DNA of 64,000 bases from Deltaproteobacteria bacterium (GTDB lineage Bacteria > Myxococcota > Kuafuiibacteriia > Kuafuiibacteriales > Kuafuiibacteriaceae): NCBI GenBank assembly GCA_020632995.1, contig JACKEN010000003.1:1-64000 (forward strand). The letters run 5' to 3'. Made by a program: the position numbers and the translations under genes. The notes under the pieces are model-generated. The model did no database searches. It was not told the DNA's origin and worked only from the letters and a program-made list of their open reading frames with translations. Position 1 is the stretch's first letter, and each line of letters opens with the position of its first letter. Positions 54,151 through 63,795 of this stretch are shown piece after piece.

Positions 54151-55098
54151 CTCCAAGGTCACCACGGCCGGGGCGTGATCGGACGCCAGTCGCGACAGCA
54201 TCCCCCGATCGCCCCCGAGGTGATCCGAGAGGCTGCGCACCGCCACCACCCGGCCCACTCGAGCCTGGGTCCATGGCGTGAAGTGGTGTGAGACGAGGAC
54301 GTGGTCGATGACCTCGGGCCGCCCGGCGTAGAAGTAGGTCTCGCCGAATGCAACCCCGCCTTCACCCGGGGCGAGGCGCCGAGGGTCGTACAGCCGCGCC
54401 GCCTCGAAGCGGGCCCTCACGTCGTCGGCCAGGTCGTCCGGGGGCCGCCGCCCGAGGAGGGCGTTCAGGGTGGGTGAGAACGCCTGGGCGTTGAGGTCGC
54501 CCATGAGCACGGTGGGGCCGCGCTGGGCCGAGGCGCCCACCAGGGCCTTCAGCGCCGCCACCTCGACCCCGCGCATGGCGTGGGCCCGGGCCTCGGCGAG
54601 GGCCCAGACCGCGGGATCCGCGAGGTCCTCGTCGCCCACGAAGTGGGGGCGCGGCGACTTCAGGTGCACCACGAAGACGGTGACCTCGAGGTCGGGCCAC
54701 AGGGCCACTCGGGCCTCCAGCACCGGGCGGCGGAACTCCACCAGGGGCGCGCCGAGCACGTCTCGCGGCTCGGGGAGGTCTCGGTGCAGCCGGAGCGCCT
54801 CGACCAGCGGCAGTCGGGTGAGTAGGCCCACCCGGGGCGAGCGGGCGTCGGGCTCGGTCACGCCCTCCGGGAGCGGACAGTGGGCCGCGTAGCCGAGGCC
54901 GTCCACCAGCTCCCTCAGCGCCTCCTCATGGAAGATCTCCTGCACCCCGACCACGTCGGCGTTCATGCGGCGCAGGATGTCTTGCAGCGCGGCGCGCTTG
55001 GACGCCACCTCGGGCTCGGAGCGGGGCTCTATCCCGTAGAACTCCGCCCCGGGGCGGGCCAGGTTGGCCAGGTTGAAGGTGGCGAGCCGGGCGGTCAT
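54136..55098 (-). CDS. Endonuclease/exonuclease/phosphatase-family protein
   Basis: This 320-residue protein has the EEP fold (DNase I/exonuclease III type). The Asn is in TFNLANLARPG, the catalytic Glu in VVGVQEIF, VFVVHLKS follows, the Asp/Asn pair is in LMGDLNAQ, and the final DH is in LASDHAPAVV. It could cut nucleic acid or a phosphodiester such as a phosphoinositide. No signal peptide is visible. It starts at ATG 55098, 6 bases after the large exported protein upstream, so it is probably in that operon. Confidence 0.85.
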   Translation of the reverse strand: MTARLATFNLANLARPGAEFYGIEPRSEPEVASKRAALQDILRRMNADVVGVQEIFHEEALRELVDGLGYAAHCPLPEGVTEPDARSPRVGLLTRLPLVEALRLHRDLPEPRDVLGAPLVEFRRPVLEARVALWPDLEVTVFVVHLKSPRPHFVGDEDLADPAVWALAEARAHAMRGVEVAALKALVGASAQRGPTVLMGDLNAQAFSPTLNALLGRRPPDDLADDVRARFEAARLYDPRRLAPGEGGVAFGETYFYAGRPEVIDHVLVSHHFTPWTQARVGRVVAVRSLSDHLGGDRGMLSRLASDHAPAVVTLERPSS

Positions 55099-55104
55099 CC
55101 CGCG

Positions 55105-58100
55105 TCAGCGCCTCACCCCGGAGTCGAAGGGGTTCGCGTCCACCGACGCGCCCACGCCGCCCAGCCGGACCGAGCCGGCGAGGTCGCCCTTCACGCCCTC
55201 GAGCACGAAGCGACCTTGCCCGTCCCGGCCCGCCCGGTCCACCCGGGACAGATCGAAGCCGAAGGTGGCGCGCCCGCCGTCGACCGAGATGTCGGTGAGG
55301 TAGCCGGGCAGGAGGTCCCCCGCGTCGAGGTGCTGGGCGTGCACCGTGGCCGCGCCGCGCACCTTGCCGGCGAGGAGGGTGAAGCTGTCTCCGTCGAGGG
55401 CGATCGTCCCCGAGCCCAAGAGGCGCGCGTCGTCGAGGCGGATGGTGCCGGCGCCGGTCACGAGGTCCATGCCGCGGATCCGCGCGTCGAGGTTCTGCAG
55501 GGTGCCCTGCATCGAGACCCCGTCCGGGCTCAGGCGGAACGCGCCGTCGTAGTGGCCGGGGCCGACCTCGAGCCAGGGGGCGTCGGGCCCCGAGGCGAGC
55601 CGGATGCGCATCGCGTCGCTCTCGCCCGAGAACCGGGTGAGGTCCAGCCGGGTGTCCACCCGCGTCTTGCCCTCCGCGTCGGTGCGCACGCGGAGCTCCA
55701 GGCCGCCCTCGGCCCGGCCCTCGCCGAGCTGCACGAGGTTGCCCTTGCTGTCTCGGTACACCACCCCGCGGCCGTCGAGGCCCAGGTTGCTGAAGGTGAT
55801 CCGGGCCTCGCTCTTGCCGTCCGCGCCCTGGGTGTAGAAGGCGTCCACGGTGGCGGTGCCGCCCGACGCGTCCAGGGCGAAGGAGCCGCTGCTCACCTTG
55901 AGGTCGCGGGTGGCCAGCTGCCCGCTGATGTGGACGGTGTCGAGGGTGCCGGTGACCGAGAGGCGGGTCGCGGGGTCGAGGTCGACCTCGCCCACGCCGA
56001 AAGGTAGCTTGCCGCCCCGGAAGGTCACGTCGTCGAGGCGGACCCTGGCCTGCGAGAGGTCGGCGACCTTCCCGAGCTCCTGATCGCCGCCGCCGCCCTC
56101 GCCGCCCTGGCCCACCGACATGAGGCGGGCCACCAGGGTCTCGAGGTTGGTGGGGAGCGCCTCGAAGCCGGGCACGCCGGCGTCCCACCAGCCGCCGATG
56201 TCCAGCATCAGGTTGTTGTCCTCGTCGAGGTAGGCGCCGTCGAGGGTGGTCCAGAGCCCCCCGTCGCCCGACTTGTTGAGCGAGGCCCGGAAGGTGCCTG
56301 GCACCAGCTCGCCGTCCTTCGCCTCGGCCTCCACCGTGAGCACGGTGCCCGGGGCGAAGGTGACGGACTTCGGCCAGCTCCCCACCGTCCCCGACAGCGG
56401 GAGGGTGAAGGTCAGCTTGCCGTCCTTCACCTGGCGCACCATGGTGGTCAGGTCCACCGTGGTGGCCGGGACCTCGATCCCGAGGAGCTCGCCCGCGTGG
56501 GCCCCCTGCACCGTCTCGAGGCTGGGGACGGCGCTCGGGGCGTTCAAGATCTCGTTGGGCCGCACCCGGGCCGGGGCCTCCGCCCCGCCGGCCACCGCCA
56601 CCGGGGCCTGCCGGTCCACGGTGAGCGCGTCGAGGTCGAGCCCGTAGGTGCGCGCGACCTCCGCCGCGCCCTGGAAGCTCCCGCCGCCCACCCGGTAGAA
56701 GTAGTTGATGAGCTGCTGGTGCGTGGTGATCTCGGGGTGGGCAGACAAGAGCGTCGCGAGCCGCGCCTGATCTCGGCTGGTCTGCACCCGCTCGACCTGG
56801 CCGATGCTCCCCTCGAAGGCGAGGTTCAGCCCGCTGAAGGACAGCTTGCCATCGGCGCCCATCCGGACCCCGTCGATCCGCAGACCCACCCCACCCTCGC
56901 CCAGCAGGCCCTTGAGATCCGGGTCGTCCACCAGCGGGTTGAGGTGGACGGGGGCGTCCACCCGCAGGCTGCCCACCAGCTCGGTGCCGCGCGCGCCGTG
57001 CTCGAGGCTCGAGATGTCGAAGCGCACCATGGTGCCGGGCTCGAAGTCCACCCGGCGCCGGGCGATGTCCACGTGGCCCTCGTCCAGTCGCGCCTCGAGG
57101 AAGCTGCCCTGCCGAAGCCGCAGGACGGGTTGCGTGCCGTCCGGCCCGCCGAACGCCGCCTCCCGGACCGCGAGGCTCAGGCGCGACCCGGGGGCGAGGT
57201 CGAGGTCGAGCACCCCGTCACCCGCCTGGACCCGACCGTCCTCCACCGTCATGGTGGCGACGAGGTCCTGGCCGTCGAGGGCCACGCCGGCCTCTCCGAG
57301 CTCGACGTGGGCGCCGCCGGTGAGGCGGACCGGCCCGCGGGCGGTGAGCCCCGGCAGCTGGAAGTCGTTGTTCTCCAGGCCGAGGTCCACCCGCGCGTCG
57401 GCCGAGAGGGTGATCGGCTGCCCGGGCCGGACGCGCAGGGTCCGCAGGCTACCCTGCAGCGAGGAGCCGGCGCTCACGTCGAAGACGGTCCCGCCCGCCG
57501 GGGAGTCGGCGGGGCCGGTGCGCACCACCAGGTCGTCGATGTGGCCGGCCACCCGGATGTCGCCCTCGACCCGGAGCTCACCCGGCGAGAGCCAGACCCG
57601 GCCGCTCCCGCTCAGCTCGGTCCGGCCGAGGTCCACCTTGGTGGGGCCGTCGCTCCGCGCGTCGTCCACCCGGATGTCGAGGGCGCGCGCGTCGGCGAAG
57701 GCGGAGAAGGTGCCGGCCCGGGTGTCGAGGGTGAGGGTCCCGTCGCCCTCCACCCTGGCGTGGTGCACGTCGAAGGCGGCGCCGCCGTCCTTCGCCTGCA
57801 GGTTCCTCGCCTCGATGCTGCCGCGGGTGAGGCTCAGATCCAGATCGAGCCCCTCGGTCTGGGCGTCCACCCGGCCCCGGACCTCCTCGCCCGAGAAGGC
57901 GAGGTCCGCGAAGCCCTTGGCGTCCTTCAGCCGGAGGGTGGAGGCGCCGACTCGCCCCGAGAGCTCGCCCTGGAAGCGGTAGGTGAGGTCGCCGAGGCGC
58001 GGCTGGCCGCCTTCGAGGCCGCGGAGCACGCCGCCCATGTCGAGGCGCGCGCCCTGGAGCACCACCCGGCTGAGGTCCAGGTGCCCGCCGCCGCCGTCCC

Positions 58101-59211
58101 GCGCGGTGTGGTCGAGGATCATGCGGGGCACCGAGCCGGTGATGTTCCGCAGGCTGCCCTGCATGCGGATGCTCCCGTCCCGCTGCCGGGTGGTGTTCAC
58201 CACCACGTCGGCGGCCGAGCCGGCGAGGTCCATCCGCAGGCCAGCCTGCCGAACCTGCGCGCCGTCGAGGGCGAAGCGCCCGGTGAGGGTGGCGTGCTCG
58301 AGGTTGCCCGAGACCGAGAGGCGGCTGCCGCGGGCCAGGTCGAGCCGGACCCCGCCCATGTCCACCACCCCGTCGCCCATCCGCACCGGGTCGAGCCGGA
58401 AGACGAGCCCCGACCAGTCCACGAGCGCGTTCCCGCCCTCGGTGCGGGCCTGGGCGTCGGGGGCGCGGTCGATGAGGGCGCGGATGAGGCCGGAGACCTG
58501 GAGGTCCCGCGCCTCGCCCATCGCCTGGTCGAACCAGCCGGCCATGTCCACCATGGCCTGGCCGCGCCCGCCGCGCTCGGCCTTGAGGTAGATGCCGTGC
58601 GCGGTGGTCCACACCGGCCCGTCGATGGCGTGGGTGAGCTGGACCCGGGTGCCCTCGCCGTCGCGGTAGGGCACGAGGCGCCCGTCCTTGATCTCCAAGG
58701 TGGCCACCATCACCGTGCCCGGGTGCACCGTCAGCTTCGACCCGCCGACCCGGTGCTCGCCCGCGCGCAAGGGAACCTGCACGATGAGCTTGCCGTCCCG
58801 CACCTGATCGAAGAGGGCCTCCGGTCGGAGCCCGCTCAGGGTGCTGCGGGTGACCTGGTCGACGTACTGACCCGCGCTCTCGACCAGCGGCGCGCCGAGC
58901 TGCTGGGTGCGGCCGAGGGCGGTCGCCACCACCGCCGGGCTCACCGGCGCTTCGCTTCGGCCCTGCTGCGCCATCGCGGCGGGGCTCGTGAAGAGCATGG
59001 TGGCCAGCATCGCGCCGGCCACCGGGCCTCGCGCCGAGGCGAGGCGGCTCATCAGCCCAGGCGAGCGCCGGCCGCCGGCCTGGCCGACCTGCAGGCCCAT
59101 CAGGGCGGGGGGCGTGGGCGCAGGAGGCGGAGTCTTGCCCTCCGTGGGGCGCTCCAGGGACGGATCGGTGGCGGCGCCGAGGCGGCCGCGGTCGCGGGGA
59201 GGGATCTTCAA
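55105..59211 (-). CDS. Large exported beta-rich protein with internal duplication (AsmA-like composition)
   Basis: This 1368-residue protein has a long basic leader and a hydrophobic export segment (VAGAMLATMLFTSPAAMAQQ). It then consists almost entirely of short beta repeats (LSVSGNLEHATLTGRFALDGA, VRLTGGAHVELGEAGVALDGQ), as in AsmA/TamB-type lipid-transfer or beta-helical envelope proteins. A block at about residues 115-235 (FDQVRDGKLIVQVPL..VWTTAHGIYLKAE..MVDMAGWFDQAM) recurs at about 950-1065 (VRQVKDGKLTFTLPL..LWTTLDGAYLDED..MLDIGGWWDAGV). It starts at TTG 59211, seven bases after a GGAG ribosome-binding site. Likely periplasmic; function not known. Confidence 0.6.
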   Translation of the reverse strand: MKIPPRDRGRLGAATDPSLERPTEGKTPPPAPTPPALMGLQVGQAGGRRSPGLMSRLASARGPVAGAMLATMLFTSPAAMAQQGRSEAPVSPAVVATALGRTQQLGAPLVESAGQYVDQVTRSTLSGLRPEALFDQVRDGKLIVQVPLRAGEHRVGGSKLTVHPGTVMVATLEIKDGRLVPYRDGEGTRVQLTHAIDGPVWTTAHGIYLKAERGGRGQAMVDMAGWFDQAMGEARDLQVSGLIRALIDRAPDAQARTEGGNALVDWSGLVFRLDPVRMGDGVVDMGGVRLDLARGSRLSVSGNLEHATLTGRFALDGAQVRQAGLRMDLAGSAADVVVNTTRQRDGSIRMQGSLRNITGSVPRMILDHTARDGGGGHLDLSRVVLQGARLDMGGVLRGLEGGQPRLGDLTYRFQGELSGRVGASTLRLKDAKGFADLAFSGEEVRGRVDAQTEGLDLDLSLTRGSIEARNLQAKDGGAAFDVHHARVEGDGTLTLDTRAGTFSAFADARALDIRVDDARSDGPTKVDLGRTELSGSGRVWLSPGELRVEGDIRVAGHIDDLVVRTGPADSPAGGTVFDVSAGSSLQGSLRTLRVRPGQPITLSADARVDLGLENNDFQLPGLTARGPVRLTGGAHVELGEAGVALDGQDLVATMTVEDGRVQAGDGVLDLDLAPGSRLSLAVREAAFGGPDGTQPVLRLRQGSFLEARLDEGHVDIARRRVDFEPGTMVRFDISSLEHGARGTELVGSLRVDAPVHLNPLVDDPDLKGLLGEGGVGLRIDGVRMGADGKLSFSGLNLAFEGSIGQVERVQTSRDQARLATLLSAHPEITTHQQLINYFYRVGGGSFQGAAEVARTYGLDLDALTVDRQAPVAVAGGAEAPARVRPNEILNAPSAVPSLETVQGAHAGELLGIEVPATTVDLTTMVRQVKDGKLTFTLPLSGTVGSWPKSVTFAPGTVLTVEAEAKDGELVPGTFRASLNKSGDGGLWTTLDGAYLDEDNNLMLDIGGWWDAGVPGFEALPTNLETLVARLMSVGQGGEGGGGDQELGKVADLSQARVRLDDVTFRGGKLPFGVGEVDLDPATRLSVTGTLDTVHISGQLATRDLKVSSGSFALDASGGTATVDAFYTQGADGKSEARITFSNLGLDGRGVVYRDSKGNLVQLGEGRAEGGLELRVRTDAEGKTRVDTRLDLTRFSGESDAMRIRLASGPDAPWLEVGPGHYDGAFRLSPDGVSMQGTLQNLDARIRGMDLVTGAGTIRLDDARLLGSGTIALDGDSFTLLAGKVRGAATVHAQHLDAGDLLPGYLTDISVDGGRATFGFDLSRVDRAGRDGQGRFVLEGVKGDLAGSVRLGGVGASVDANPFDSGVRR

Positions 59212-59283
59212 CCAGGCTCCGTGTAGTCAGAATACCTTCATTTCGGGAGAGCCTCCAATCCCGTCAATCCACCTATCGGGTTT

Positions 59284-60882
59284 TCACCTAACAGCCCAGT
59301 CCTCCGGCAGCGAGATCGTGTAGGCGAGGTCCACCGCGGCGCTCTTGTCCTGCGCCACCGGCACCTCGAAGGTCACGAAGCCGCGGTGCTCGTCCACCAT
59401 GACCCCGCGGGTGGTGACCTTCTTGTCCATGCTCACCTGGATGTGCTCGTCCTTGCTGACCGGGATGTTCTCGCGCACCTCCACCGTCCCCTTCGCGTTG
59501 GTCTGGTTGAAGACGCGGATCCGGTAGTGCCGCTCGAAGCGGCGCCGGCCCTCGAAGAGCTTGGGCTCGCGGTTCATCTCGTGCATCACGCTGCGCTCCA
59601 CCCGGAAGCTCTCGTCGATGCCGAGGGACACCTCCATCGGCGCGCCCGGCGCGGTGTACTCGAGCGCGGTCGCGCCGACGTAGGCGTCGCCGCGGAAGGT
59701 GTGGAGCTTGCCCGCCATGAGAGGGTAGGCGGCGGGGTTGTCCAGCTTGACCGCGCGGAACACGTACCCGGAGGCCTTGGGGATCGCAATCCGCCTTGCG
59801 GTGGCCGCTCCCTTGGTCTCGTCCACCGGCATCCAGTAGGGCCGGCCGTCGGCCCGCACCGTGGCGCGGTGGGGGAGCTTGAGGGTGAAGGACTTGCCGC
59901 CGTCGTCGAGGTCGGCCGAGCGCGGGCCCTGGTTGGCGGCCGCGCCGCCCGAGGGGGCCACCGAGGCCCGGTCCTCGGTTCCCTGCACCATGACCTTGGC
60001 CTTGCCGGCGTCGTAGCCGGTGATCCACAGCGGCGCGGGGTAGGGCGCCTCCGCCCCCAGCCTCGGCTTGGCGGTCGACAGGAGCACCTCCACGTCCTCC
60101 CAGTCCTCGCCCGTCGCCTGCTGCACCACCGCGGAGACCGTCAACACAGCTTGCCCCTTACCCACCCCGCTCTTGCTCGCGGGGAGGAACCGGAGGTCGT
60201 ACTCGGGGTGCCAGGTCGCGCCCGGGACCACGTACGAGAGCCGCACCGTGGCGCTGTTCTCGCCCGCGCAGCGCACCGCCACCGTCACCTCGTACTGCGA
60301 GGTAGCCTGCACCCCGCCCAGGGCAGAGAGCTCCCGCTGGAGCTGCTCCATCCGGCGGCCGAGGGTGCGGGCCTCGATGTTCTTCTTCACCATCCCCTCG
60401 CGCGACGAGAGATCCTCGGAGGCGAAGAAGCCCAGGGCGCGCCGCCAGCCCTTCTCGTCGGGGCGCGGGTCCCGCATCTGCTCCTGCATGAGGCCCCGGA
60501 ACATGCTCCCGTAGCCGTTCGCGGTGGCCTGCCGCTCGTTGAGGTTGGCGATCTCGGCCTGGATCGCCTTCATGTCGTCGCCGAGCTTGTCGAGCTCCCG
60601 GGCCAGCGCGACCCGGCGATCGTCGGTGTTCTCCTCCACCGGCACCACGCGGCTGGTCAGGCCCTCGACCACCGCGCGGCCGGTCGCCTCACCGCGCAGG
60701 GTGCGCGCGTCGAGGCTGGTGGGGAGCCCGTTGAACGTGAAGCCCTGGCTCTCGCCCTTGCAGGTGCCCCGGAGCACCCGGGTCACCTCGGCGCGATCCG
60801 AGAACACGGTGACCCGATCCACCGGGCTGGCGGCGGGCCCCGCCGCGGCCATGGTCAAGATGAGTTGCGTCGCGAGCATCAT
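59284..60882 (-). CDS. DUF4139/MuiA-like exported protein (copy 1)
   Basis: This 532-residue protein has a short signal peptide and the DUF4140 N-terminal domain (VDRVTVFSDRAEVTRVLRG). A coiled-coil region follows (about 90-200, LARELDKLGDDMKAIQAEIANLNERQ), then the DUF4139 beta domain (VRLSYVVPGATWHPEYDLRFLP..AVVQQATGEDWEDVEVLLSTAKP) and a C-terminal strand region. This is the mucoidy-inhibitor MuiA/YtdP architecture, function unproven. It lies 18 bases downstream of a paralogue with the same layout. Confidence 0.85.
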   Translation of the reverse strand: MMLATQLILTMAAAGPAASPVDRVTVFSDRAEVTRVLRGTCKGESQGFTFNGLPTSLDARTLRGEATGRAVVEGLTSRVVPVEENTDDRRVALARELDKLGDDMKAIQAEIANLNERQATANGYGSMFRGLMQEQMRDPRPDEKGWRRALGFFASEDLSSREGMVKKNIEARTLGRRMEQLQRELSALGGVQATSQYEVTVAVRCAGENSATVRLSYVVPGATWHPEYDLRFLPASKSGVGKGQAVLTVSAVVQQATGEDWEDVEVLLSTAKPRLGAEAPYPAPLWITGYDAGKAKVMVQGTEDRASVAPSGGAAANQGPRSADLDDGGKSFTLKLPHRATVRADGRPYWMPVDETKGAATARRIAIPKASGYVFRAVKLDNPAAYPLMAGKLHTFRGDAYVGATALEYTAPGAPMEVSLGIDESFRVERSVMHEMNREPKLFEGRRRFERHYRIRVFNQTNAKGTVEVRENIPVSKDEHIQVSMDKKVTTRGVMVDEHRGFVTFEVPVAQDKSAAVDLAYTISLPEDWAVR

Positions 60883-60900
60883 GGTCGTGGTCCTCGGTTC

Positions 60901-62937
60901 CTACTGCTGGAGCTGCCACCCGTCGGGGCGGCGGATGCGGTACACGAGCTCCACCGCCTGGGTGCGCCCAGCGGCGATGTCCATGCGGAAGGCCCAGATC
61001 CCGTCGTCGGTCTTCTCCGCCGGCTCCGGGCTCACCTTCACCAGCTCGATCTCCACCTTCTCGTGGCGAGAGGCGGGGAAGGGCTCGCGGAGCACAACGG
61101 TGACGGGCCGCTTCTTGTAGTTGGCCACCTCGAGGATGACCCGGTAGGTGGTGACCTCGTCCTTCGAGAACACGCCCTGGGTCTCGGTGGTGGGGAGGAC
61201 CTTGCGGACCAGCTTGATGTCCTCGTCCGCCCCGAAGGGCAGCATCAGGGTGCCGCCGGTGCCGGTGGTCTCGAGGCGGCCGTCGCCCGCGAAGGCCTCG
61301 TTGACGAAGATGGTCACCGGGCCACGCAAGATCGGGCGCGGGGTCGCGTTCTTCACCGACGCCTTCAGGTACGCGTTGGGGGCGAGGGCGGGGGCGGCCT
61401 CGTAGAACGCGGTCACCGGGAACACCGAGCGGCCGAGCGGCGCCCGCAGCTGCTCTCCCGTGCTCGGCACCGTCATCTTCGTGCGGGCGGTGAAGACGTG
61501 CTCGAAGCCCCCCGCGCTCATCGCGGGCAGGTCCGGATCCGAGAAGCTGGGGCCCCGGTGGACGGGCGCCTCGAAGAGGCTGAGGGGGGTGTTCACCACG
61601 CGCTCCGAGCGGCCGCCGAACATGCTCCCGGAGGAGGCCTGCCCGGTGGTCACCACGCTCTCGACCTCCACGTCGGCCACCGGCGCGTACTCCTCCGCCA
61701 CGCGCATCCGCGGCGCGGGCGAGGCAGGGGCGGGCGCGGGGGGCCGGCTCGGGGCCGACAGGCGCGTCGACTCGGCCTTCGCCGCCTCGTTCGCGACGAG
61801 CACTCCGTCCACCAGCGCGTCGTCGAAGCTGTAGCTCGAGGTGCTGTCGCTGAGCTTGGCGCCGACCCGGCCCTCGCTCGTGTCCATCCGGGCCAGCTGC
61901 AACAGCTCGTTCATCCGGCGCTGCAACAGCGCTTGCCGCGCGGCGCGGGCCTGGGCCTCGACGTCCGCCGCGGGCTGGGGGGGCGCGTAGCGCGGGGCGG
62001 GCGAGGGTGAGGTGCGGGCGCGGACCCGGGGGATGAACTCCTTCGCCTCGCCCAGGGTCCAGGTGAGCAGGCTCGGCAGCGCGATGTCGCGGCCGGGCAC
62101 GCCGGTGGAGAGCACGAGGCTCACGTCGGGCCACGCCTCGCCCGTCGCCTGGCTCACGACCCCGTAGGTCTCGAGCGCCACCTCGCCCTTCTTCGCGTCG
62201 TAGCGCAGGTCGTAGGCCGGCTTCCAGAACGCGCCGGGGATGTCGTAGCTCAGGTCGACGGTGCCGCCGCTGACCCGGTCGGCCTCGAGGAGCAGGAGGA
62301 CTTGCACCTTCTGGTCCGAGAACGCGCCGAGGTTCATGCGCTGGATCTCGAGCTGCTTCTTCGCCAGCGCGCGGGCCTTGTCGCGGCGCACCGTCTCGAG
62401 GCCCCGCCGCTCGGCCGCCAGGCGGTCGCGCTCCGACGCGAAGAGCTCGAGCACCCTGCTCCAGCCCCCGACGTCCCAGCGGATGGGGGCCTTTCGGTCC
62501 TTCTCGGCTGGCCAGCCGGTGGGCCGCAGGCTGTTCACCGCGTTGTACTGGGTGCCGAGGCTCTGGAGCTTGGCGTCGATGAGGGCAAGCTCGTCGGTGA
62601 GGGCCTCCACCTCGTTCAGCAGGATCTCGACCTGCTCGATCGAGTAGCGGTCGCGGGTCACCGGGATGGCCTCGACCCGCAAGACCGAGACCCCGTTGCC
62701 GGTGGCGCGCACGGTGTCGAGCCAGGTGGCGCCCGGCAGGTCCGGCAGGCGCACCGCGGTGACCCCGGCGGGGATGGTGAGCTTCGCGCGGCGGGTGACC
62801 CGAGCCCGGTCACTGAACACCTGGACGGTCTCGATGGGGGCGTCCACCGCGGTGGCGCGGTCTGCCAGGTCCGGACCCGCCGGCACCTTGGGGACCGCCC
62901 CGACCCACACGGCGGTGAGGAGGACATGCGTCAGCAT
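60901..62937 (-). CDS. DUF4139/MuiA-like exported protein (copy 2)
   Basis: This 678-residue protein has the same domains as the gene that follows it: DUF4140 (IETVQVFSDRARVTRRAKLTIPAGVTAVRLPDLPGATW), a coiled coil (about 75-180), then DUF4139 (VDLSYDIPGAFWKPAYDLRYDAKKGEVALETYGVVSQATGEAWPDVSLVLST). It differs by a Pro/Ala-rich insert of about 120 residues inside DUF4139 (about 300-430). The tandem arrangement suggests an old duplication; the two proteins may form a complex. It starts at ATG 62937 with a signal-peptide-like start (LTHVLLTAVWVGAV). Confidence 0.85.
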   Translation of the reverse strand: MLTHVLLTAVWVGAVPKVPAGPDLADRATAVDAPIETVQVFSDRARVTRRAKLTIPAGVTAVRLPDLPGATWLDTVRATGNGVSVLRVEAIPVTRDRYSIEQVEILLNEVEALTDELALIDAKLQSLGTQYNAVNSLRPTGWPAEKDRKAPIRWDVGGWSRVLELFASERDRLAAERRGLETVRRDKARALAKKQLEIQRMNLGAFSDQKVQVLLLLEADRVSGGTVDLSYDIPGAFWKPAYDLRYDAKKGEVALETYGVVSQATGEAWPDVSLVLSTGVPGRDIALPSLLTWTLGEAKEFIPRVRARTSPSPAPRYAPPQPAADVEAQARAARQALLQRRMNELLQLARMDTSEGRVGAKLSDSTSSYSFDDALVDGVLVANEAAKAESTRLSAPSRPPAPAPASPAPRMRVAEEYAPVADVEVESVVTTGQASSGSMFGGRSERVVNTPLSLFEAPVHRGPSFSDPDLPAMSAGGFEHVFTARTKMTVPSTGEQLRAPLGRSVFPVTAFYEAAPALAPNAYLKASVKNATPRPILRGPVTIFVNEAFAGDGRLETTGTGGTLMLPFGADEDIKLVRKVLPTTETQGVFSKDEVTTYRVILEVANYKKRPVTVVLREPFPASRHEKVEIELVKVSPEPAEKTDDGIWAFRMDIAAGRTQAVELVYRIRRPDGWQLQQ

Positions 62938-63005
62938 CGCGCCGGACTCTAACGGACGTCGGACCGCGGGGGTCTACGCGGGGTGGTCTTTTTCCGGGTT
63001 GCGGC

Positions 63006-63764
63006 TCACAGCCCCGAGGGGAGCGCCAGCGGGTCGTCGCCCGGCTCGAGCGAGCGGGGCGCGCCGTCGTCGAGGCGGCGCAGGATCTGGTCGAGGGCCT
63101 CACCCAGGGCCAGCTCGCGGCCTCGGCTGCGCGCCTTCCAGAGGCCGCGTCCCACCAGGTAGCCGGCGAGGAGCCCGCCGCCGAGGATCGGCCCCACGAG
63201 GAAGCCCACCAGCGCCTTGCCGACCAGGCTGGAGACCGCGGCGAGGCCGAGGCTGCTCAGGAAGAACGCGCCCACGAGGCTGCCCCCGACGGTCTGGCGG
63301 GCGTCCCCGGGCATGCGCTCGTCGAGGCGGATGCGGGTGGTGAGGCGGCCATCCTTCGCGCGCACCTCGGTCAGCGTGAGGTGCACGCGGCGGGTGGTGT
63401 CGCGGTTGGTGGACCAGATGCGCGCGGCCCCCACCGTCTCGACCGAGCCCGGGTTGCCGAGGGTTCGACGCACGGTGTCGAGGACCTCCTCGAAGGCGGC
63501 GTCGTCGACGTGGCCCGGCACCTCTGCCTCGAAGAGGAGGGCGTCGCGGCCGCCCAGCCACCTGGCCTCCGGACCGGCGCGGGGGGCGGGGGCCACCTCG
63601 GCCACCGCCTGGGCCACGAGGGCCCGCGGGATGCCGAGTTCCTGAGCGATCTCATGCACCTGAGCGAGGCTCAGGGAGTCGCCCTGGTGCTCCTGGAGCT
63701 CGGTGGCCCGCAGGAGGATCCGGGCGACGGCCTTGTCGTCGTAGCGGGGCTCGCCGTCGCTCAT
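63006..63764 (-). CDS. Two-helix membrane protein of unknown function
   Basis: This protein of about 252 residues has an N-terminal helix-turn-helix-like segment (SLSLAQVHEIAQELGIPRALVAQAVAEV), a soluble alpha/beta middle, and a C-terminal pair of Gly-rich hydrophobic segments (GSLVGAFFLSSLGLAAVSSLVGKALVGFLVGPILGGGLLAGYLVG). Similar proteins occur in Myxococcota as uncharacterised membrane proteins. The start is uncertain: ATGs at 63764, 63773 and 63782 are in frame, and a GGAGG lies just before 63764. Confidence 0.55.
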   Translation of the reverse strand: MSDGEPRYDDKAVARILLRATELQEHQGDSLSLAQVHEIAQELGIPRALVAQAVAEVAPAPRAGPEARWLGGRDALLFEAEVPGHVDDAAFEEVLDTVRRTLGNPGSVETVGAARIWSTNRDTTRRVHLTLTEVRAKDGRLTTRIRLDERMPGDARQTVGGSLVGAFFLSSLGLAAVSSLVGKALVGFLVGPILGGGLLAGYLVGRGLWKARSRGRELALGEALDQILRRLDDGAPRSLEPGDDPLALPSGL

Positions 63765-63795
63765 GGCCTCCATGATGGGCACTGGGGGCGCGGCG

